Positions 58,079-64,000 of a stretch of DNA of 64,000 bases are shown in pieces. The stretch lies in contig NC_053405.1 of assembly GCF_016859285.1 (NCBI RefSeq), positions 757,760 through 821,759 on the forward strand, read 5' to 3'. The translations under genes and the position numbers were made by a program. The notes beneath the pieces are model-generated. The model saw nothing but the letters and a program-made list of their open reading frames with translations, searched no databases and had not been told where the DNA came from. The stretch is from Xiphias gladius (taxonomy: Eukaryota; Chordata; Actinopteri; Istiophoriformes; Xiphiidae). Position 1 is the first letter of the stretch. Each line of letters begins with the position of its first letter.

Positions 58079-60334
58079 TAATGGTTACTGGTCAGGTTGG
58101 GTCTGGAACTGATTTAGAGATAGTTACTGGTGAGGAGGCAGTTTGACACTGGGCTCTGTGGGTTTAGGGCAGGTACAGGTGTGCAAACACCTTAAGGGGC
58201 GACGCTTTATCAGCAACATAATGAACATACACTTAACATAACGTATGAAAAAGTGAATTTAGACACTGATGCAAGGGTCAGATCTTCAAACCACCTTTAT
58301 GTGTGTGCAGCGGCTTCATTGAGCTTAAGACTGACTGTGTCATTATTCCTAACTGTAGAGACACAACTCTTTGCAGCCAAACGTGCACATTACCGAGGGA
58401 AAATCGCTGGTTTGTACAGTCGGAGGCTGCGACAAACTCTCTCAGGCAAACGACTCCAAAGCAACAGACGCTCCAATCTAACTGCACTGACTGACCTCTA
58501 ACTTGGCCTGTTATTATCACTCATGGTCAAAACATACATACAGGCCAATGATAACAATAACACAATGCACATAAATGATGACACAGCAGCTGAGCCGAGC
58601 AACAACACGGTCAGCTGCTGGTTTGCTGCTGGTTTTGGGTCAAATGCACCAGGTCCTGCGTTCCTTCTGCCGACAGCTAGCAGTCACGGGTTAGACACAT
58701 CACAACTAGACTCCTGGTTGGCTGCTGAAACTAACCGCGTCTCCTATCGAGCCGGGTCATGCAGCTAAACTTTCTCTGTGAGCAACCCATCAAAACATGG
58801 GGTCAAATGGGGTCGTTTGTGCATGAAATGCATGTGTGCACTTACAGGTATGTCTGTTTTAGTTCGATAAACTTGTTCGATATGCAGGAGTGGTCGCTCC
58901 TATTTTTAAACGTGGTTATAATGTTTCAGCGATCTTTCCTTTTTGTTTCAGGTTTGCAGAATGGGGGGCGGGGGCTGTTGTAAACCTAGTCTGCATAAAA
59001 TGGCCTGGTTTCCAGCAGATATTTTGCACATTGGACGCCAGCTCCTCCCAAATGAATGTCCCGGTGTCCTTCGGCAAAAACCATAAATCTTCCAGTGTGC
59101 GTTTGTGTGACCTGAATAGCAGCTGCTCCTCTGTCGGTGTGCCGTGTCCTCGGGATGAAACGGGTATAGAAGTGCCGCGAGGTAGGTTCACAGACCTGCG
59201 GTAACATAAAGCCTGTCGCGTGTACGCAGGCAGACAGGTATGGAGGCGTGACGTCACAGATTAGTAATATGGAGGCAGATGACGATAATGTTTGTTAGTG
59301 GGCCCACAGACGGGTTTGTGTGTGCGAGAGACTCCCAGCTGCAAACGTCAGTATGAACATGTGAACGCTCGGGCTTCTTTTGAACGACGTGTGTGTGCAC
59401 AAGATGACAGCAAAGAGAGAGAGTGAGTGACCTCCAGTTACCTGCAGCCGTTTGTGTTTCACACTCACAGAGAGACATCATGTTCACTCTCAGTCTGATG
59501 CAGATGTCAGAGGACAGCTGAGCCCGGCCGGATGTAAACAGACTGTCTCTCTCTCTGATCCGGGTCCAGATCCCAGAGGCCTGTTGCATACCAGGAGGCC
59601 TTGTTTCCCAGAAGTCTGCAGGGCTGAGGGGCTGCAGAAGGCACAGACTGTCCACAGGAAACAAGCAGAAGATTCTCACCACAACACAGAAACTGAAGCA
59701 GCGCAGCCCAGCGTTTGAGAGTGTGCAGTGTTTCAAAAATGCGAGAAACTTTAAGCATTAAAAAAAATCAGGTATTATGAAACGTGTTTGGACCTGCAAC
59801 AAGATCAAGACTTTCAGCGTAAAATCCTGCCAGGGTCCCGCAGACTGTGGCTCGGAACAACCACTTCTTAAGCCCTCGGCATGCTCCGCGTGGAGACCCA
59901 TGCGCCATCTGCTCTGCCGGCGTGTGAGCGGCTGTGAGCGGCCGTCCGAGGTGATGATGGCTCAGCTCTCTGGCTTTGTGACCACGGCAACCTTTAATGC
60001 GAACATGCTCTCGTGAGCCGTCGGCGGAGGAGTTGTCACTGCTCTCTGCTGTAGTGGGTTCACACAGGGAGGCTGCTGCAGAAGAAAGCAGGAAACGCTG
60101 CACGTGAAAGTTCCTAGTTGAACCCACTGTATAGCGTGTACAGGTTGTTTTCTGTTTGCTTTGATTGATCGACTGGTTTTCTCATTACCACTGGGTCTTG
60201 GATGGAGGCGCAGCCGCAGACTGAAGAAGTGTTTCAAATCTCAAGAGGCACGCCCCACGTCTGTGGGAAGGTTTATGGGTGCGGACATGTTTTTTAGAGC
60301 CTGCCACGAGAGGCATTCATGGGCCTTACCTGAA
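58079..60334. other. Intergenic, no gene seen
   Basis: Mixed composition with many short open frames on both strands (notably 59254-59736 minus). None shows a domain or splice pattern. Confidence 0.4.
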
Positions 60335-60425
60335 TGTGCAAAGTCTGTCCTGAGGGTGGCGCTAGAGGAAACATCATGGAGCCATGAAAAGCTAAAGGGT
60401 TCATCCTGTGGAGAGCAGGACAGAG
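60335..60425 (+). repeat. Fish GGTGGCGCTAGAGGAAA repeat fragment
   Basis: CTGAGGGTGGCGCTAGAGGA, AGCTAAAGGGTTCATCCTGT and GGAGAGCAGG follow the order of a common fish repeat (GGTGGCGCTAGAGGAAAAGT, then AGGATTCATCCTCTGGGGA). Confidence 0.5.
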
Positions 60426-62084
60426 ATCTGGATAATTCATAGAAACCTGCACTGCAGCTGTTAAACACCACTTCTCTGGAGAAACTGAACATGATCATTT
60501 TTATGTTTACAGTTTACAAGGACTAAAAACGATGATGGATTATTGAGGTCACGGCTGGAAAAAATGTCTGGAATATATTGATGATTGAATGCTGTGAAAG
60601 CAGCAACTGTGAGGAAAATAGTTATTAACGATTGTTTTCGCAATTGCTGCATAAAATTAAGTGGCCAAAAAGTAAATGTGCGTGGGAAAAGGACATAGCA
60701 GTAGTAAATTTAATATTTGTTGTGTATAAGTATTCATTGAACCCAGTTCTCTCTCTTCCACTCAGTTAATTGTGGTTTTATGTGTCCTGGTTTGAAGGAA
60801 TCTGTCTCTGAGATTTCTGTCTCCACAACAATACAATGGAGGCGAAAGGAGTTTAGTTTGTGCTGCTCACATCGTTTAATGTCGGTTACATTTAAATCAA
60901 CAACATCTCTCTCGGAAGCAGAGTCCCTGTTACTCTGAAAGCCCGCAGATCACACTGGAGACTGTTTTCATATGAACTAGTTCCTACTGAGGAAATCGTC
61001 TCTATAAAAACTGTTGAATGTAAACAGACAGGTGTTTTGGTGCTTTTCACACGTATCAGACGACAAACATGACATTTCATTTTCTCCTGGTAAGTTGGAT
61101 TTTCCTGTGAGATCAGGATGGAAATGGTGTAAAATGTGTGTGTCTAGTTTGTAACAGAGAATAGGAATAAAACAATGCTGTGAATGTTTAACATTGGATG
61201 TCAGCCAGCGTCTATTCATTCCTCCTGTTGAAAATGAAAAGTGATAAGACGATTAAGTAATACCACATTTCAGGCTGCAGCTCATTGTCTGCTTCCAGGC
61301 GTTTTGACTTTTGTCCTCTGGTTTTTCTCCCCGTTTGTCAGCAGTTCGTTTGTGCTGCGACATCTGGACGATAAGGACACGGAGGAGGAGAGGAAGTGTC
61401 CACTGTTTCCAGGACAAAAGACTATTGTGACTCCTGAGTCGACCTGAGAAAGTCTGCGACGAGCGGCGGTGAGCGTTCACATCAGGACAACAATGCACCG
61501 CCTGAGCAGCAGCGTCGGCAGACCGCGAAGAGAATAGACGAGAACAGAGCACGAGGAGAGATCAGAGTCGGAGTCAAGGCTGCCGCACTCTCGTGTGTAA
61601 CCAGGACAAAGGCAGGAAGACGTTAAGACCTGAGACAGAGCTGGGAGAACTGGGAGAGTTTTGTCTCTCACCAGTATCGTGACACACCTGGGCAATTAGT
61701 GGGTCAGACATTAGAGTCAAAGTCACAGTCAGAACTTGGTCAGACATTTGCCAAAACATATGTTAACTCTGCTGGGCCGTCTGTGGTAATATGGGATTTA
61801 AATGTTGGTTTCGTCCCATGCAAACATCTATCTGAGTGAACAGAAGACGACCCGCTGCTGGGACACTGAAAAGTCACACCGGTGAAACCGGTATGTTCCT
61901 GCAGCGCACTGAGGTTGTTTCCTCGACTGCGCCGTTTTGGTGAAGTGGAGGGTGTGGAGACGCAAATCCAGCAGCGCGCTGCAAAAGCACACATGAAATA
62001 ACACCCAAACACCGAGGGGTTGAAGATTAAAACGTATAATGTAGAATATGGAGACAATATCTTCCAGAAGTCAGAGGAAAAGTA
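60426..62084. other. Intergenic, no gene seen
   Basis: No supported feature. Confidence 0.4.
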
Positions 62085-62190
62085 GACGGGGGATGTTGGG
62101 CCTCTGTAAATAATATCGTAAAGATCACAGTCTGGACCTGCTCTATATGAAAAGTGCCCTGAGAAAACTTGACTTAAATGGATTCCACTA
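62085..62190 (+). repeat. Fish SINE/LINE 3'-end repeat, copy 2
   Basis: GATGTTGGGCCTCTGTAAAT, AGTCTGGACCTGCTCTATAT, then GAAAAGTGCCCTGAGA matches the element at 34885-35062 in the same orientation. Confidence 0.7.
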
Positions 62191-63479
62191 TTTATAGTAT
62201 TCCATCAAAAAGAGTTCACACACGATTGGTTCTCTGTGGCTTATATTAGAAAGTCGACCAATGGAAAACTGCCAGACCCTAGAAAGAGTCAAGGTCAACA
62301 TCGACACCAGCCTTCATGGTCACCTCAAGCACAGGACACCAGTCCTGGGGGGCTCATTCTCAAGAACGTGCTGAGGATGCAGTATTTTTAGAGCAATAAA
62401 AATACTAAATAAAGGGATTAAGGATGAGTAAGCCTATGGTGAAACTGCAACTTAGTTTAAAAAATTAAGGTCTCTTAAAGGTATATAGTGAGGGATGGCT
62501 TTCATGGTTTTTTATTTTGGTTTTAAGGGGTTTCTACTTCCTTAAAGGCCCTTAAACGGTGCAGATAATGATTTTTACATCAATACCTCAATGTATCATA
62601 TTCTTGTCATTTATCAACGAATTATCCCCATTAAAATCCTTTAATTACAACATAATTAATGGGTAAATTAAGATAAAAATCAAGGGATGCAGAACATGTC
62701 CCCCAGTGACACAGTTTGTGGAAACAGTGGAGCTCTTGGGCTCAGAGGGATCAGATCCATCAGGTTGAGGATACACAAACAGTACTTGTTAGTAGAAGAT
62801 ATTCAGTCTTGATTTGGGATTTGATGACAAACCTTTTCCTGTGAGCCATCTGGAGTCTGACCACTTTCTATTTATGCACCGGGAGAGAACAGGAAGCTGT
62901 CAGCAGCCAAAACATCGACCTCTGGATGTCACGACGGTTCCCAGGAGGAGGAAGAGGAGGAATCCAGTCAAACACCACCACACGTTTCAGTGAGTGGAGG
63001 ATATAGCGTCAGCTAATGTAGAGAAACGACTCTCTTAGCATCAGAAGACCCCGACCCAGTCTGTAGTTCTGCACGGTCAGGGAATTTCACACAAATCAAT
63101 GATGAGATTTAGCTGTAGTTTTTACAAGAGAAAAGCTGTAACTATGACTTTAGTTGCAAAATGTCTGTCTTCCTTTTCCCTCTACAGCTCTGTCACGAAA
63201 ATCAGACAAAAATTGGATGTTTATTATACTGTTGACATTGTTTTTTAGGTGCTCTGGTAGGAGACTGAACTGAAACTTTACTTGCTACACTTTCTACACT
63301 CGGACTTAGAATTGATTTTCAGTTGAGCCGCAGCTCATCTTCTGTCGGCAGCAGATGGTTGAAGGAGTGAAAGGCTGAAGAATAAAATCACCTCCGGCAT
63401 GTTTATCCTATTTGGTGATAATGAGGGAGGTCAGGACTGTACAGGACTGATGGGAAACATGGTCTTAATATATAGAGAC
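62191..63479. other. Intergenic, no gene seen
   Basis: It includes a CTTAAA-rich low-complexity tract (about 62450-62680) like that at 6.9-7.4 kb. Confidence 0.4.
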
Positions 63480-63700
63480 ATTAACGATGACAATACAACC
63501 AGCGGCTCTCGCCGTCACGCTCTGATTGGCTTGCAGGCCGAAGCTGGAACATTAAACCGACAGATGTTAAAGATGAAACTCGGAGCGGATTCCAAACTCT
63601 TCCTGACCACTCGCAGCTCTGCAGTCTGTCATCAACACGCTGATCCCAGCTGGTTAATTAAAAACAGACGATTGGCTGCTAATTGGGCGTCTTCAGCCTC
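63480..63700. promoter_or_regulatory. Candidate conserved non-coding segment with homeodomain sites
   Basis: TTAATTAA (63654-63661), a reverse CCAAT ATTGG (63671-63675) and TAATTGG (63680-63686) lie in a non-repetitive stretch of balanced composition. The open frame across it (63399-63776) has no recognised domain. Confidence 0.25.
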
Positions 63701-63844
63701 CACCCCCCCATCCCTCCACCCCCCCCAGCTCGTCAAAGTCTGCCGAGCCTCGCTGGACCAGCTGCTGCCTGTCTGAGACTCCCACAGCCTGAACACATGG
63801 AGCATCAACAGCAGTGAAGTTTCCCTGGAGAACAATGACAGTGA

Positions 63845-64000
63845 CACTATGATTACTGACTGCTATTTTATTTTGTTGTATGTAATTTATTATCGTCTCT
63901 TTGGTGCACTGTGCTGTTTTGTCAGCTATGTATTGTATTTGACCGAAACTGTGTGTGGGACTGTAGCCAAAGTCAAATTTCCCTCTGGGACAATAAAGTA
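63845..64000 (+). repeat. Retroposon 3' tail (AATTTCCCTCTGGGACAATAAAG type)
   Basis: The end CAAATTTCCCTCTGGGACAA followed by TAAAGTA is the standard 3' tail of an abundant fish retroposon, usually followed by a short tandem repeat such as TCTA that would lie past the window edge. The AATAAA could alternatively be a gene's polyadenylation signal, but no upstream exon supports that. Confidence 0.55.

Noticed and set aside
59254..59736. 160-codon open frame, minus strand
   Set aside because: It has no domain or homologue that I recognise. Overlapping open frames on the other strand suggest chance.

Overview
This is vertebrate nuclear DNA, almost certainly from a spiny-rayed teleost fish. Two genes have short coding exons with GT/AG introns. 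The rest is rich in (GT)n microsatellites and carries many degraded interspersed repeats of types I associate with fish: L2-like LINE relics, hAT and Tc1/mariner-type remnants, and retroposon 3' tails ending near AATAAA or GAATTGAATTG. There are no operons, rRNAs, convincing tRNAs or CRISPR arrays. All identifications come from reading the sequence and from recalled family knowledge; no database search was made.

Left end (1-4.2 kb, minus strand): the 5' part of a gene for a protein with two SMN-type Tudor domains in tandem. Six coding exons are visible (261 residues), all introns are phase 0, and the gene runs off the left edge. It lacks the Gemin2-binding N-terminus of true SMN, so it looks like an SMN-family paralogue. 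A 9-codon upstream ORF overlaps its start codon, and a CpG-rich ETS-containing promoter lies just upstream.

4.2-9.9 kb: intergenic, with interspersed repeat fragments, a TTAAA-rich tract, a CTCF-like site and a degenerate minisatellite.

10-12.6 kb, plus strand: a complete four-exon gadd45b gene (160 aa, the same length as I recall for human GADD45B). Its CpG-island promoter has a consensus NF-kB site, a second near-consensus NF-kB site, two CCAAT boxes, an E-box and a TATA-like element. The 3'UTR ends at an AATAAA followed by a GU-rich microsatellite.

12.6-64 kb: about 51 kb in which I find no supportable protein-coding exon. It holds transposon relics, microsatellites, a 66-bp minisatellite, a perfect 154-bp inverted repeat with arms about 5.3 kb apart, one orphan promoter-like segment (about 51.45 kb), one orphan CpG-rich patch (about 19.5 kb) and several segments that look like regulatory DNA, such as the octamer-motif cluster near 41.8 kb. 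It may be a regulatory desert around gadd45b or part of a long intron of a gene whose exons lie outside.

The two genes are divergently oriented (Tudor gene leftward, gadd45b rightward) about 6.9 kb apart. They do not share a bidirectional promoter and I see no functional link between them. The most unusual biology is the tandem-Tudor SMN-like gene.
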